From contig CANQYD010000002.1 of the NCBI GenBank assembly GCA_947627985.1, forward strand, positions 1-64,000: a stretch of DNA of 64,000 nucleotides, written 5' to 3'. Position 1 is the first letter of the stretch; the number at the start of each line of letters is the position of its first letter. A model generated the notes under the pieces. It worked only from the letters and a program-made list of their open reading frames with translations. It was not told the DNA's origin and did no database searches. The DNA comes from an uncultured Clostridia bacterium (GTDB lineage: Bacteria > Bacillota > Clostridia > Oscillospirales > Ruminococcaceae). Position numbers and translations under genes: made by a program. Positions 16,292-24,889 of the stretch are shown in pieces.

Positions 16292-16867
16292 TTAGTTAAA
16301 CCATTTGACAACGGTGTCTCCTTTATATCCTTTTTCCCATATGTACCAAGCATAAGCTTGTGCCCCGACATCTGCACCTTCTCGAAAGCCATTCTTATAG
16401 CATGTTATTCTGCCCGACGCAACATATATTATCTTTGGAGGGCTGACATTAAAGAGCTTTCGGCGGGATTTGCCTTCCAAAAAATTAAGCCGCAGAAACA
16501 TGGCAACTTTGTGTCCGTCCGGTACAAGTTCAAGAGCGTGTTCGCAAAACTCTTTTGCATACTTATATGGAGGATTTGTTATAATATCTCCATCAAATAT
16601 CTCATGACAGTTGAAAAAGTCTACCCCCCCCCGACCAAAATTTCGATATATTAAATCGGTAGAGAGAACATTGTACCCGTGTGCTTCAAGCACTTTGCTC
16701 AAGTCTCCGGCACCACAGGCGCACTCCCAAATGTCATTTGAAAATGTCTCCTTTTCAAGCAGCAGCTCCATGGCTTTTGGATCGGTGGCATAATAGTCGT
16801 TTTCCTCGCGATCCTTTACAGTGTGATTAGAAGCTCCGAGCGTTACATATACATTATGAGTTGACAC
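16292..16867 (-). CDS. Phage adenine-type DNA methyltransferase-like protein
   Basis: 191 residues. WECACGAGDLSKVLEAHGY is the SAM-binding motif I and DIITNPPYKYAKEF carries the NPPY catalytic motif of N6-adenine or amino-methyltransferases. It is compact, without a separate target domain. Together with the cytosine methyltransferase and the prophage SAM synthetase it suggests modification of phage DNA. A run of eight G occurs inside but the frame is intact. Confidence 0.8.
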   Translation of the reverse strand: MSTHNVYVTLGASNHTVKDREENDYYATDPKAMELLLEKETFSNDIWECACGAGDLSKVLEAHGYNVLSTDLIYRNFGRGGVDFFNCHEIFDGDIITNPPYKYAKEFCEHALELVPDGHKVAMFLRLNFLEGKSRRKLFNVSPPKIIYVASGRITCYKNGFREGADVGAQAYAWYIWEKGYKGDTVVKWFN

Positions 16868-16868
16868 T

Positions 16869-17357
16869 TCATTCCTCCTTTAATTCTTCAGCATACTGGT
16901 TGTCCGAGGCGAGATATACGCCAAGGAATTCATCATAGTGTTTCTCCTGACCGGGGACATATCTTCCATATTTTACTATGATATTGCCATATTTAGATAA
17001 AACACTAATTTTATTCACAATTTCGGGCTTTTCGTACCCCGTATATATGACAATTTTATCATAGATTTCTGCATGTCGTATGTGCTCAATCAGACTAACA
17101 AGTTCGTCAAAGCTGTCCATCGGCTCTAATCCCCCACAGACAATCGCATGGGTTATTGAGTTGCTTTTATATCTTTGAACGATGGTTTCGATGTCTACAT
17201 CAATACTTTTTGCAATCGCGAGGTCGCTGTTTTGGCAACAGCGAACCCCGCATTCCTTCTCACACTTAAAAGTGCAGTGAGGGAAAACAATGAACATTGA
17301 CGGATACTTATAATTGACAAAATCTTCGTCAAGCAGGCCCTTTATCTCCATTAACAT
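16869..17357 (-). CDS. nrdG: Anaerobic ribonucleotide reductase activating protein (radical SAM)
   Basis: 162 residues. It generates the glycyl radical on NrdD with a 4Fe-4S cluster and SAM. The cluster motif is expanded compared with the usual CxxxCxxC: CTFKCEKECGVRCCQN. This longer form also occurs in phage-borne NrdG. The GGLEPMD segment is the SAM-contacting GGEP equivalent. It overlaps nrdD by 29 bases. Confidence 0.9.
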   Translation of the reverse strand: MLMEIKGLLDEDFVNYKYPSMFIVFPHCTFKCEKECGVRCCQNSDLAIAKSIDVDIETIVQRYKSNSITHAIVCGGLEPMDSFDELVSLIEHIRHAEIYDKIVIYTGYEKPEIVNKISVLSKYGNIIVKYGRYVPGQEKHYDEFLGVYLASDNQYAEELKEE

Positions 17358-19257
17358 CCTCCCAGTTTCTCATATGATACTCGGCTTTCCGTTCCTTTGA
17401 ATATGTTTTTACAGGAGTATAGAAGCCAACAATTCTTGTGTATTCAGTCGCGACAGGCTCTCCACACACAGGACATATATCACCATAGAAACCATGATTG
17501 TGTTTGCAGGCTTGAATTTTTGTGTTGAAAGCAAAGTATGTAACGCCTTGGTCGGCAATATAATTAAGAGTATCCCAAGCCTGTTCGAAGTTTGCAAACG
17601 GGGCGTCAATATTGACATGAAGAATACTGCCTCCGTTGCAGAAACCGTCGAACAATGCTGCGATTCTGATTCTCTCCTGTAATGTGGTTTGGATGCCGAG
17701 AGGAATAAACTGGTTACCGTAGAGAGGAAGATCGGTTACAGCAGTTTCGGGGTAGAAGAATTTATCTTTCTTCATCAGCTTGACTGCGGCAGTCTCGCCG
17801 GGAATCTGTTCGCAGTTAACTTGGTAGCTCTTATCCTTTGTGAACTCTGCCTTGGTAGAATGGATCACATCGAAGATTTTTTTGCCGAATCTTTCGGCTT
17901 CCTCAGTATAGTATGTATTACCAAACTCGTCCTTTCTGACATATCCGAAGGTCTTCATCGTCTCATAAATTCCGATAAACCCGATTGTGTTGTAGAGATG
18001 CTCAAAGTCAACGATGCCAAGCGAGAAGTTCTTTAAAAGTCCCTTTTCTACATTTCTGCGAATTATATCTCGAACACAGTCGAGAAGTTTCATGTCGAGA
18101 ACGCAGAGGTCTTTGAGTGCTGATATATATTTTTCCTCAGTATCGTTTTCAAGCGCAAGGCGGGCAAGATTGATTGTTGACACTTTGACCGAGCCGACCT
18201 TTAGGGCTGTGCCACCTATCGAATTGAAATAGCCGAGGTCTTCGATATTGCTCTTGAGCCTGCAACAGTTGGAGAGGCTGTTGACCGAAGAATCGATAAA
18301 AAGGTTGCTATCGCTCCACTTCATATTATGGCGGATTGCATAGCGCGCGAATTCCTCATCTACAAACTTACCGTTTTGGCGCAGAAGCGAGATTGAATTG
18401 ACGGGGAATGTCATCATATTTTTGGCGCGAATCTCCGACATCGTTTCAAGGAATACTTTTTGAAAGTCCATTATCCCCTCTATCTCGTCGATCATATACG
18501 AACCGTCAGGGAACTGTGAACCTCCGAACAGAGCTTCAAGGTAGGCGTGGTCAAATATACTTGTGTTGGTAAACGCCGACTGTATTCCTCCACGCAGGAA
18601 CGGTTGATTCAAGGCGTATATTAACCTCTGGATCTGCTGCCTTGCCGCCCTGTTATTATCTGTATATAAGCCGTCGTTGCAATCTTTTTTCCAGTAGTAG
18701 TACATATACGGAATCAAATTGGGAAGACCGACTGCGCCCGAACTGCGGTTGCAAGTCCAACTTACGAATTCCTTTACGAAGTCTACGAAAGTTTCCAAAT
18801 GCTGAGGGGGCTCGGCATTAAAGTTGTCGATGAAGAATAATCCCTTTTCAGCCAAGTCCTTGAGGTCATAGGCGAAGCAGTAATGTACAAATGTCGATGA
18901 ATGAGCGTCGTGAAGATACAGGTGTCCGTCCCATTCGTTACGGAGCCAATCATTTGCCGCCTTAAAGCCGTATTTCTTATTCATTTCATAGTGGATTTTG
19001 TTGAATGCAAGTAGCTTTTGGTGAGGCTTCGGCATTTCATTGATAAGCGTTACGATGTCTCGCTGACCGACATTCGCATTACCGTCAACCGATGCATCGG
19101 CAACTGTTTCAGAGTCGATAAAGTTGTCAATAAAATCAGTATAGCTAAGCTGCCCTGCGGAGAAACCGTTTATTTTAGCCATTTCCTCGCCATAGTCGTC
19201 CTGCATTTTGTTATATGCATTGACAAAATTACGCTTAAGCTCGATATTGATATTCAT
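17329..19257 (-). CDS. nrdD: Anaerobic (class III) ribonucleoside-triphosphate reductase
   Basis: 642 residues. It reduces ribonucleotides to deoxyribonucleotides under anaerobic conditions, supplying phage replication. The C-terminal glycyl radical loop reads RIVGFYTPVKTY with the radical Gly, preceded by a zinc site including CPVCG. The active-site region and SSGAVGLPNLIPY are typical. There is no N-terminal ATP-cone, consistent with the shorter length. It implies an obligately or facultatively anaerobic host. Operon: redoxin, nrdD, nrdG. Confidence 0.95.
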   Translation of the reverse strand: MNINIELKRNFVNAYNKMQDDYGEEMAKINGFSAGQLSYTDFIDNFIDSETVADASVDGNANVGQRDIVTLINEMPKPHQKLLAFNKIHYEMNKKYGFKAANDWLRNEWDGHLYLHDAHSSTFVHYCFAYDLKDLAEKGLFFIDNFNAEPPQHLETFVDFVKEFVSWTCNRSSGAVGLPNLIPYMYYYWKKDCNDGLYTDNNRAARQQIQRLIYALNQPFLRGGIQSAFTNTSIFDHAYLEALFGGSQFPDGSYMIDEIEGIMDFQKVFLETMSEIRAKNMMTFPVNSISLLRQNGKFVDEEFARYAIRHNMKWSDSNLFIDSSVNSLSNCCRLKSNIEDLGYFNSIGGTALKVGSVKVSTINLARLALENDTEEKYISALKDLCVLDMKLLDCVRDIIRRNVEKGLLKNFSLGIVDFEHLYNTIGFIGIYETMKTFGYVRKDEFGNTYYTEEAERFGKKIFDVIHSTKAEFTKDKSYQVNCEQIPGETAAVKLMKKDKFFYPETAVTDLPLYGNQFIPLGIQTTLQERIRIAALFDGFCNGGSILHVNIDAPFANFEQAWDTLNYIADQGVTYFAFNTKIQACKHNHGFYGDICPVCGEPVATEYTRIVGFYTPVKTYSKERKAEYHMRNWEDVNGDKGPA

Positions 19258-19466
19258 TCTTTTTGTCCTTTCCGGGCGTTAGCCCACTTGACTGCTTCAG
19301 CAAATTCCATGCGGTTGCCGTCTACCTCAAGTACCGGCACATAGTCGATGCCCTCAGCTTCAAGCCGTGCAACATCCGAAACAACTTCATATTCAACTCC
19401 TGCAGAGTCAAGTTTTTGTCTCAAGACGGTGCATTTTGGACATCCTGTTGAAAAAAGCACACACAT
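19254..19466 (-). CDS. Glutaredoxin/NrdH-like redoxin
   Basis: 70 residues. Thioredoxin fold signature with redox pair CPKC at residues 9-12, then a Val-Pro turn (DYVPVLEVDG) contacting the active site. It overlaps nrdD by 4 bases (ATGA), so it is likely the electron donor or partner for the reductase. Confidence 0.85.
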   Translation of the reverse strand: MCVLFSTGCPKCTVLRQKLDSAGVEYEVVSDVARLEAEGIDYVPVLEVDGNRMEFAEAVKWANARKGQKE

Positions 19467-19509
19467 TTTTATACCTCCTTAGTAATAAATTTGAAACATC
19501 GAGTCTATA

Positions 19510-19617
19510 TCAGACGGGTCTGGGACGATTACTGTTGTCTTTGTTTGCTGTAAGCAAAGCACATATGACAAATCCCATAACCGTGCCGATAACCATTCCT
19601 ATATAAAAGCTTCCCAT
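19510..19617 (-). CDS. Small membrane protein (DUF3789-like)
   Basis: 35 residues, ATG 19617 after AAGGAG. A single hydrophobic segment (IGMVIGTVMGFVICALL) is followed by a short polar tail ending RPRPV. It matches the size and shape of DUF3789 peptides common in Clostridia phages. Function unknown. Confidence 0.65.
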   Translation of the reverse strand: MGSFYIGMVIGTVMGFVICALLTANKDNSNRPRPV

Positions 19618-19620
19618 AGC

Positions 19621-20328
19621 TTACTCCTTCATCTCATCTGCATGAACGCTTATCCAGCTTCTGTGATTTGTAGTTAATGTACAAACGGCAGCCCTTTCGC
19701 AATCTTTGAAATGCTCTATGTATTTTATAAATCCGCTTTCACTTGGATTGTCAAGGTCGCATTGAAGCTCATGCCCAATTACAACTACTTTAACCTTCTT
19801 ACCGACCCTTGTAAGAGTTTTCTTAAGTTGTGACACTGTATAATTTTGCGCTTCATCAATTATAATTACAGCATTGTCAAGGTTGCTGCCCCTAAGAAAC
19901 GTATCAGTTATGCAGTTAACGTATCCAGTTCCCTGTTTCAATGCGGACATATTGTCTTCATTGATCACCGCCCCCAAGCTAATGTCACAATTTGTAAGCG
20001 CTTGATATAAGGCTTCAAAATACACTGCGCTTTTCTCGTTTATTGTACCGGGAAGCCAACCTTGCTTTCTCTCCCCATATGGAGACATAATATAAACGAT
20101 GCCGTCGAACAGTCCATATTTTACAAGCATATCGGCTACGCCAACCGCAATTGTTGTTTTACCTGTTCCTGCCTTTGAATTGCAGAAAACTATGTCTATG
20201 TCAGGATTCCAAATTGCATTGGCAAACGCTCTCTGTTCATCGTCAAGAGGTATCCCGTAAAAAGGGTGATCGTCCAAGTTTTGCGGTATATTGCCGTCTG
20301 ACGAGATTGTTCTCTTCTTTGTTGCCAT
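19621..20328 (-). CDS. phoH: PhoH-family ATPase
   Basis: 235 residues. Walker A NSKAGTGKTTIAVG near residue 50, Walker B AVIIIDEAQNYT near 155, and the NHRS end. PhoH-like ATPases are frequent phage auxiliary genes, thought to act in RNA or nucleotide metabolism. Intact. Confidence 0.9.
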   Translation of the reverse strand: MATKKRTISSDGNIPQNLDDHPFYGIPLDDEQRAFANAIWNPDIDIVFCNSKAGTGKTTIAVGVADMLVKYGLFDGIVYIMSPYGERKQGWLPGTINEKSAVYFEALYQALTNCDISLGAVINEDNMSALKQGTGYVNCITDTFLRGSNLDNAVIIIDEAQNYTVSQLKKTLTRVGKKVKVVVIGHELQCDLDNPSESGFIKYIEHFKDCERAAVCTLTTNHRSWISVHADEMKE

Positions 20329-20336
20329 AATGTCTC

Positions 20337-20984
20337 CTATATGATTTCATCAATGTCACAGTCCGTGCCGATAATATAATCGGTAAATCCTTTTTCTTTT
20401 GCTTCATCTGCAAAGAAATACCATTCTTTCTCAAACTTTGCTTTGTACTCGTCCTCAGTAATTATGCTACGAGACAGCACGAGCTTCTTAATCTTCTCGT
20501 CAAGTCTTTGAGTAAAGCTGAACATATCTCTCACCTTTGCCGCAGAGCCGGACAACATATTTGAGCCATCGTGCATGAGGTATCTTGCGTCCGGCATTGC
20601 AAAGCGCTTATGTCCCGCAAGCCCAATCAAAAATCCCATGCTATACTGATAACCGAGGTTGATTGTATAGACCGGAGTTTTGCTGTATTGTATCGTGTTT
20701 ATCAGTTCAAGACCTGCATCTACATCGCCACCGGTCGATGTTATGTATAAAAAGATCGGGTTCCTGTCCTTTGGGTCAATAAGCTTATCCTCAGCGTTAT
20801 ATTGCAGAATGTGTTTAACAATAATTGACACGATATACTCGTTTATCTCTCCGTTCAGATACAACTTTCTCCGTTGTAAGTCCCTGACTTGAAATAATTC
20901 GTCGTATAGATTGCTGTCAGCCAAGACAGTTTCTATGTCAAAGTCGGCGTCATAATATGAGGATTTTTTGATGTCATTTGTCAT
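20337..20984 (-). CDS. clpP: ClpP-like serine protease
   Basis: 215 residues. The ClpP/crotonase fold is seen in IFLYITSTGGDVDAGLEL. The catalytic Ser lies in GYQYSMGFLI and the His in ARYLMHDGS. The usual catalytic Asp of the triad region (ERD before the AEEA helix) reads EKEW here, so the third residue is shifted or replaced. It sits in the replication/nucleotide block, not beside a portal gene, so it is not an obvious capsid maturation protease. Confidence 0.85.
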   Translation of the reverse strand: MTNDIKKSSYYDADFDIETVLADSNLYDELFQVRDLQRRKLYLNGEINEYIVSIIVKHILQYNAEDKLIDPKDRNPIFLYITSTGGDVDAGLELINTIQYSKTPVYTINLGYQYSMGFLIGLAGHKRFAMPDARYLMHDGSNMLSGSAAKVRDMFSFTQRLDEKIKKLVLSRSIITEDEYKAKFEKEWYFFADEAKEKGFTDYIIGTDCDIDEII

Positions 20985-21517
20985 AGTTTTTTCTCCGTGA
21001 TCAGCTCGTCCACCTTTTTATATAGGTCTTCGAGCGTGCCGTTGTTGTGAATGTAAATATCTGCCGGGAAATCATCCAAGGCGGTCTCTGACGGATGGTT
21101 CTTCTGCTTCTCGGAAAGTCCATTATCAAAACCATCTCTGATCACTTTGATGTGAATGATTTCAAAGCCTCTTTTCCTGAGCTTAGTTACTTCGTTTGGA
21201 AATCTACAATCAGGTATGATTACATATTGCCAGTCATTTTCAAAGAGCTCCAGCAAATCTCCAACGAAGTCAACCCAGTAGTCAGGTTTCTTTTGCCTAA
21301 CTACGTCTGTACCAACATATTGAAGTAACCCCCTTCCTGTCTCGTCCTTATTGCCGTCCCAGTCAAAGCAAAGACGGCATATGAATTTCAGCAAATCGGC
21401 GAAGTGTATTATCCTTACGCAGGAGCCGTATTTTTCGTATTCGTGATGTATGACTTCGGCCAAGGTATCCTTGCCGTTTTGCGCGTGACCTGAAATAAGA
21501 ATGACTTTAGTGTTCAT
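20981..21517 (-). CDS. Deoxynucleoside monophosphate kinase
   Basis: 178 residues from ATG 21517 (AGGAG upstream). P-loop GHAQNGKDTLAEV, then PDCRFPNEV, typical of phage dNMP kinases (T4 gp1-like) that phosphorylate dNMPs for DNA synthesis. It fits with dut, nrdD and the ThyX-like gene. The start overlaps the upstream gene by 11 bases. Confidence 0.85.
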   Translation of the reverse strand: MNTKVILISGHAQNGKDTLAEVIHHEYEKYGSCVRIIHFADLLKFICRLCFDWDGNKDETGRGLLQYVGTDVVRQKKPDYWVDFVGDLLELFENDWQYVIIPDCRFPNEVTKLRKRGFEIIHIKVIRDGFDNGLSEKQKNHPSETALDDFPADIYIHNNGTLEDLYKKVDELITEKKL

Positions 21518-21749
21518 CTTTGTCTCCTCTAACTGAGATGGAGCAAACGCTGTTGCGTGCGCAAAGCCCATTGTCGATATTATCAATCTCCATACCGAAG
21601 CGTTCCTTTACAATTTCATATATCGCTTGCAACGCTCCTTCGGAAGTATGTATGAAATAGTCATCTGACTTATCGTATCCTCCAATATTCACCCTTTCCC
21701 ATTCGAGGCACTTTTTTAATAGATATTCAACGGTTCCAGTATCGGTCAT
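21507..21749 (-). CDS. Hypothetical phage protein
   Basis: 80 residues. Mixed helix-strand sequence with EGALQAIYEIVKERFGMEID; no recognised motif. Coupled to the kinase gene. Confidence 0.6.
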   Translation of the reverse strand: MTDTGTVEYLLKKCLEWERVNIGGYDKSDDYFIHTSEGALQAIYEIVKERFGMEIDNIDNGLCARNSVCSISVRGDKDEH

Positions 21750-21768
21750 TGATCATCACTCCTTTGCG

Positions 21769-23352
21769 TTATGACGCTGCTCTTTCGGTACTTACGCTGA
21801 CGCAATACTCAGGAAGATTAGCTCTGACAAGTTCTGTAGCGACAGGAGGCGTTACAGCGTTTCCGCAGCGGGCAACCTGTTTTGCTCTGGAATATTTCTT
21901 GCCGTCGGCGTCGTGGTCGATGATATAATTTTCGGGGAAGCCCATCATTCTGAACTGCTCTCGCGGAGTGAGCATTCGCATCTTTATATCGGCAATCACA
22001 TAGTCGACTCCGTGGATTGTTATCAGGGCGAATCTATCTCTTGACGTCATTGTATCAATCGGCTCGTTAAGGGATTTTGCCGTACCGGTGCTGAAATACT
22101 TCACCAAGAAAGCCTGCACTTCAGCGTGATGAGCTCCCGAGCAGGATATAGTAGACAGTGGCTCTTTTACGCTTTGCCCTACCATGTTGTTCCGCATTGT
22201 TACAATGTAGGACAGCTGCATTTCGTCGGGGCTTTGTTTGGATTCCTTATCGCTCTGTGCCTCTGTGACTGCATACGGAGCATACTTTTTCATAAGCTCT
22301 GCAACTGCGAGGGCATATCTGGGGCTTGTGTCGAGAGTCATTATAGGCTCTGTAACCTTTTGCCCTCGTACCTCGTTTTCGGAAGTCTCGCTGTGATATT
22401 GAATAAGAATAGGTGCGACGAGATAGTGACTGCCGACAGTTGTGATCGTCGACAAAGGATTATGTATGCTTTCGGGTTCATTGTCATATTTATAATTGAC
22501 AATGAATGGCTCGGGATCATCTATACAAAACTTTTTTATTCCTTTTGCTATGCGCCTCAAAGTTTTTTCGGCAAGTGGTTTCTCCCTACCAAATATACTT
22601 TTGGGCTCTATGCTCCAGTTGATGCACTCAGCAGCGGTTCTGTAGGGTTTCAATCCATCTGCTGCATTTTCTGAGTAGGAGGGCTTTGGCCACACTATCG
22701 GATTCCCGTCACTTCTCGCTATCATATAAAAACGGTTTCTTGTTGTAGGAGCACCGTAATCACAGGATTTAAGCTCACGGTATTCTATGTTATATCCGAG
22801 CCCCATTGAAAGCTTATCGGCTTGGGTGCTGTCAATACTTATATCCAAAGCGTCGCAGCATTCTTTAAATGCAGGATGGTCTTTGGAAAGTCCGGAAGAC
22901 AGAATCCCTATGAAGCCATTGAATGTTTCTCCGATTCGGGATTTTATTGGCTTATTGCTCTCGTCTAAGGGACCCCAAGTCTGGATTTCGGGGACATTTT
23001 CGAGCATAATTACTCTCGGTCTCACTGTCATCGCCCACCGGATTGCTACCCACGCCAAACCTCTTATATGCTTGTCAACTGGCTTGCCTCCCTTCGCCCG
23101 ACTGAAATGCTTACAGTCGGGGCTGAACCACGCGAGGGCTACGGGGCAGTCCTGGCATGCTTCAACGGGATCTACCTCAAAGACATCCTCAGTATAATGC
23201 TTTGTTGTCGGATGATTGACCTTGTGCATTGCTATTGCGTCGGGGTCGTGGTTGATCGCTATATCAACGCTCTTGCCTATCGCAATTTCAATGCCTGTTG
23301 AGGCACCGCCGCCACCGGCGAAATTATCTACAAATAATTCTCCGTTTATCAA
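21769..23352 (-). CDS. DNA cytosine-5 methyltransferase
   Basis: 527 residues. It methylates C5 of cytosine in DNA, probably protecting phage DNA from host restriction. Motif I DNFAGGGGASTGIEIA, motif IV with the catalytic Cys in FSPDCKHFSRAKGG (PDC in place of PCQ, as in many phage enzymes), motif VI ENVPEIQ, and a C-terminal motif X region ARCGNAVTPPVAT. The target recognition domain between motifs VIII and IX is large. The element encodes its own SAM synthetase. Confidence 0.93.
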   Translation of the reverse strand: MINGELFVDNFAGGGGASTGIEIAIGKSVDIAINHDPDAIAMHKVNHPTTKHYTEDVFEVDPVEACQDCPVALAWFSPDCKHFSRAKGGKPVDKHIRGLAWVAIRWAMTVRPRVIMLENVPEIQTWGPLDESNKPIKSRIGETFNGFIGILSSGLSKDHPAFKECCDALDISIDSTQADKLSMGLGYNIEYRELKSCDYGAPTTRNRFYMIARSDGNPIVWPKPSYSENAADGLKPYRTAAECINWSIEPKSIFGREKPLAEKTLRRIAKGIKKFCIDDPEPFIVNYKYDNEPESIHNPLSTITTVGSHYLVAPILIQYHSETSENEVRGQKVTEPIMTLDTSPRYALAVAELMKKYAPYAVTEAQSDKESKQSPDEMQLSYIVTMRNNMVGQSVKEPLSTISCSGAHHAEVQAFLVKYFSTGTAKSLNEPIDTMTSRDRFALITIHGVDYVIADIKMRMLTPREQFRMMGFPENYIIDHDADGKKYSRAKQVARCGNAVTPPVATELVRANLPEYCVSVSTERAAS

Positions 23353-23382
23353 ATAGCTATCTCTCCTCTCGTCATCACTGTG

Positions 23383-24240
23383 TTATTCTCTTTCGCCGTT
23401 CTCGGCGGGGTCTTTGGTTATCAGTTCGCTGTGCGGGAGAGTTTCTATCCACTTACAGAATTCTCTCCACTCGGGAAGTCTGTGGTTTTTGCGCTGACGG
23501 TAAATTGTCTTGAGCTGACGGTAGTTGGTTGTCATTCCCGCCGTGAGCTTGAATCCTGTCGGATTGCTGTAAAGCAATCCAAGATAAGCTTGTTTTTTGA
23601 GCTCTTCTGAGTCTTCCTCATCAAGACTGTTATAGGCTTCAACTTTTTCGCGCATTATTTCAATTATGCGAGGGTCAGTGTGTTCATTATATGTATCATT
23701 CAAATCAAATTTAGCGATTCTGTGCATTGTGCTTTGTGAACTAACAAAGTCCAGAAAATGGTATCTTTCCGCCTCTGTCCATGCCTTGACTGAGAATGTC
23801 AAATCGAATTGCACAATGACGCCTGTCAGCCATTGGTCGTGCCCCTCCCCCACCCTGCTTTGAGCAAGAGACTTTATACCGTCAGTGAGAGCACACGTAA
23901 GTGTCTCGGGTGCTACGGACATCGGATACTTTGCTCTGCGAATGCTGTCGGCCAAGCCATATATCTTGGCATTAGACACACAGCCGCAGCCATCGATAAG
24001 ATAGACATTACTAAGATTTTCTGGTCCGCAACCCTCGCTGTACTCCGTTTCGCATGTAGGAGAAATTTTACAGTCTTCTATAATCTTGTTCATACAATCG
24101 CAACATATGTTCAGATTAAGATAGTCTCCGTCATACTTAGTGCCATAGCCGAGATACTTGTTAATTGAGAAGTTTTCATGAGAGTCGAATACATCGAACT
24201 CCTCACCGCAGATGTTGCATTTTCTTGTGTTTTGATTCAC
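23383..24240 (-). CDS. ThyX-like protein with N-terminal zinc finger
   Basis: 285 residues. The N-terminus has CNICGEEF and a later CCDC pair, a zinc-ribbon-like module. The C-terminal two thirds carry ThyX-like landmarks: FLDFVSSQSTMHRIAKF (His/Arg helix) and MTTNYRQLKTIYRQRKNHRL followed by EWREFCKWI, where ThyX has its N-x-R-S-L and AQxEIR stretches. The classical RHRxxSxNExSxRY motif is absent, so FAD-dependent thymidylate synthesis is doubtful. It may be a diverged or inactive homologue; context (dut, dNMP kinase) fits nucleotide metabolism. Confidence 0.55.
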   Translation of the reverse strand: MNQNTRKCNICGEEFDVFDSHENFSINKYLGYGTKYDGDYLNLNICCDCMNKIIEDCKISPTCETEYSEGCGPENLSNVYLIDGCGCVSNAKIYGLADSIRRAKYPMSVAPETLTCALTDGIKSLAQSRVGEGHDQWLTGVIVQFDLTFSVKAWTEAERYHFLDFVSSQSTMHRIAKFDLNDTYNEHTDPRIIEIMREKVEAYNSLDEEDSEELKKQAYLGLLYSNPTGFKLTAGMTTNYRQLKTIYRQRKNHRLPEWREFCKWIETLPHSELITKDPAENGERE

Positions 24241-24255
24241 AATTCAAGCTCCTTT

Positions 24256-24495
24256 TTATGTATTAAGAAATTCACTGATATCTATCGATTCTTCGTTTAA
24301 ATCTTCCGGCTTTGTTTCACTGATAACGAGAGGTATTGTGATGTCTTCCAATGAAACTGCTATTGAGTTAAATGCTTTAGCCGCTTCATCAGCAGACTCA
24401 CCGAAATATTTGAGTGAGTCGATTGGAAAAACTACCGTATTCCCATTTTCGTCATAAAATTTCAAAGCTTTTGTAGTATATATTGTGTGTCCCAT
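24256..24495 (-). CDS. Small phage protein with DISEFL tail
   Basis: 79 residues, strand-rich, ending IDISEFLNT. The next gene upstream ends IDISEFLA, so the two share a C-terminal tag. Function unknown; the tag may be a docking peptide for a replication protein, since dnaE follows. Confidence 0.6.
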   Translation of the reverse strand: MGHTIYTTKALKFYDENGNTVVFPIDSLKYFGESADEAAKAFNSIAVSLEDITIPLVISETKPEDLNEESIDISEFLNT

Positions 24496-24516
24496 GTTTG
24501 TCTCCTTGAAAACGGC

Positions 24517-24888
24517 TCACGCTAAGAACTCGCTGATATCTATGGGGTCTTCATCATCGTATTTCGTTTCATCTGACGAAAATCCTAAAGAATCGCGAAA
24601 GCGAATGTAGTCCATAAACTCTTGGGAAACGGTGACAGACTTACCATCTATGTTGAGCTCTCTTGTGTGCGGTGAATAGAAGACAGGTTTGCCTTCGTAG
24701 CCAGCTACATGTCCCTTATCCTCACTTGTTGAATTATGTATATGATAACCAAATGCTTCTTCGTATGAGACTGGTGTCAACGAGTCGAGGGCGAAAGCGC
24801 CCGGCAACATCGTTGTTGGACGAGACCAAAAACGACCATCATAGTCATCTAAGTAAAACGCAGACGGACCGTAACCATCTAAATTCAT
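24517..24888 (-). CDS. Hypothetical phage protein with DISEFL tail
   Basis: 123 residues. N-terminus LDGYGPSAFYLDDYDGRFWS, C-terminus with SKxT-like acidic linker and IDISEFLA. It lies directly downstream of the DNA polymerase gene. No family recognised. Confidence 0.6.
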   Translation of the reverse strand: MNLDGYGPSAFYLDDYDGRFWSRPTTMLPGAFALDSLTPVSYEEAFGYHIHNSTSEDKGHVAGYEGKPVFYSPHTRELNIDGKSVTVSQEFMDYIRFRDSLGFSSDETKYDDEDPIDISEFLA

Positions 24889-24889
24889 A

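Noticed and set aside
20337..20984. ClpP-like protein as capsid maturation protease
   Set aside because: No portal or capsid gene adjoins; it lies among nucleotide metabolism genes, so this does not count as a virion gene.
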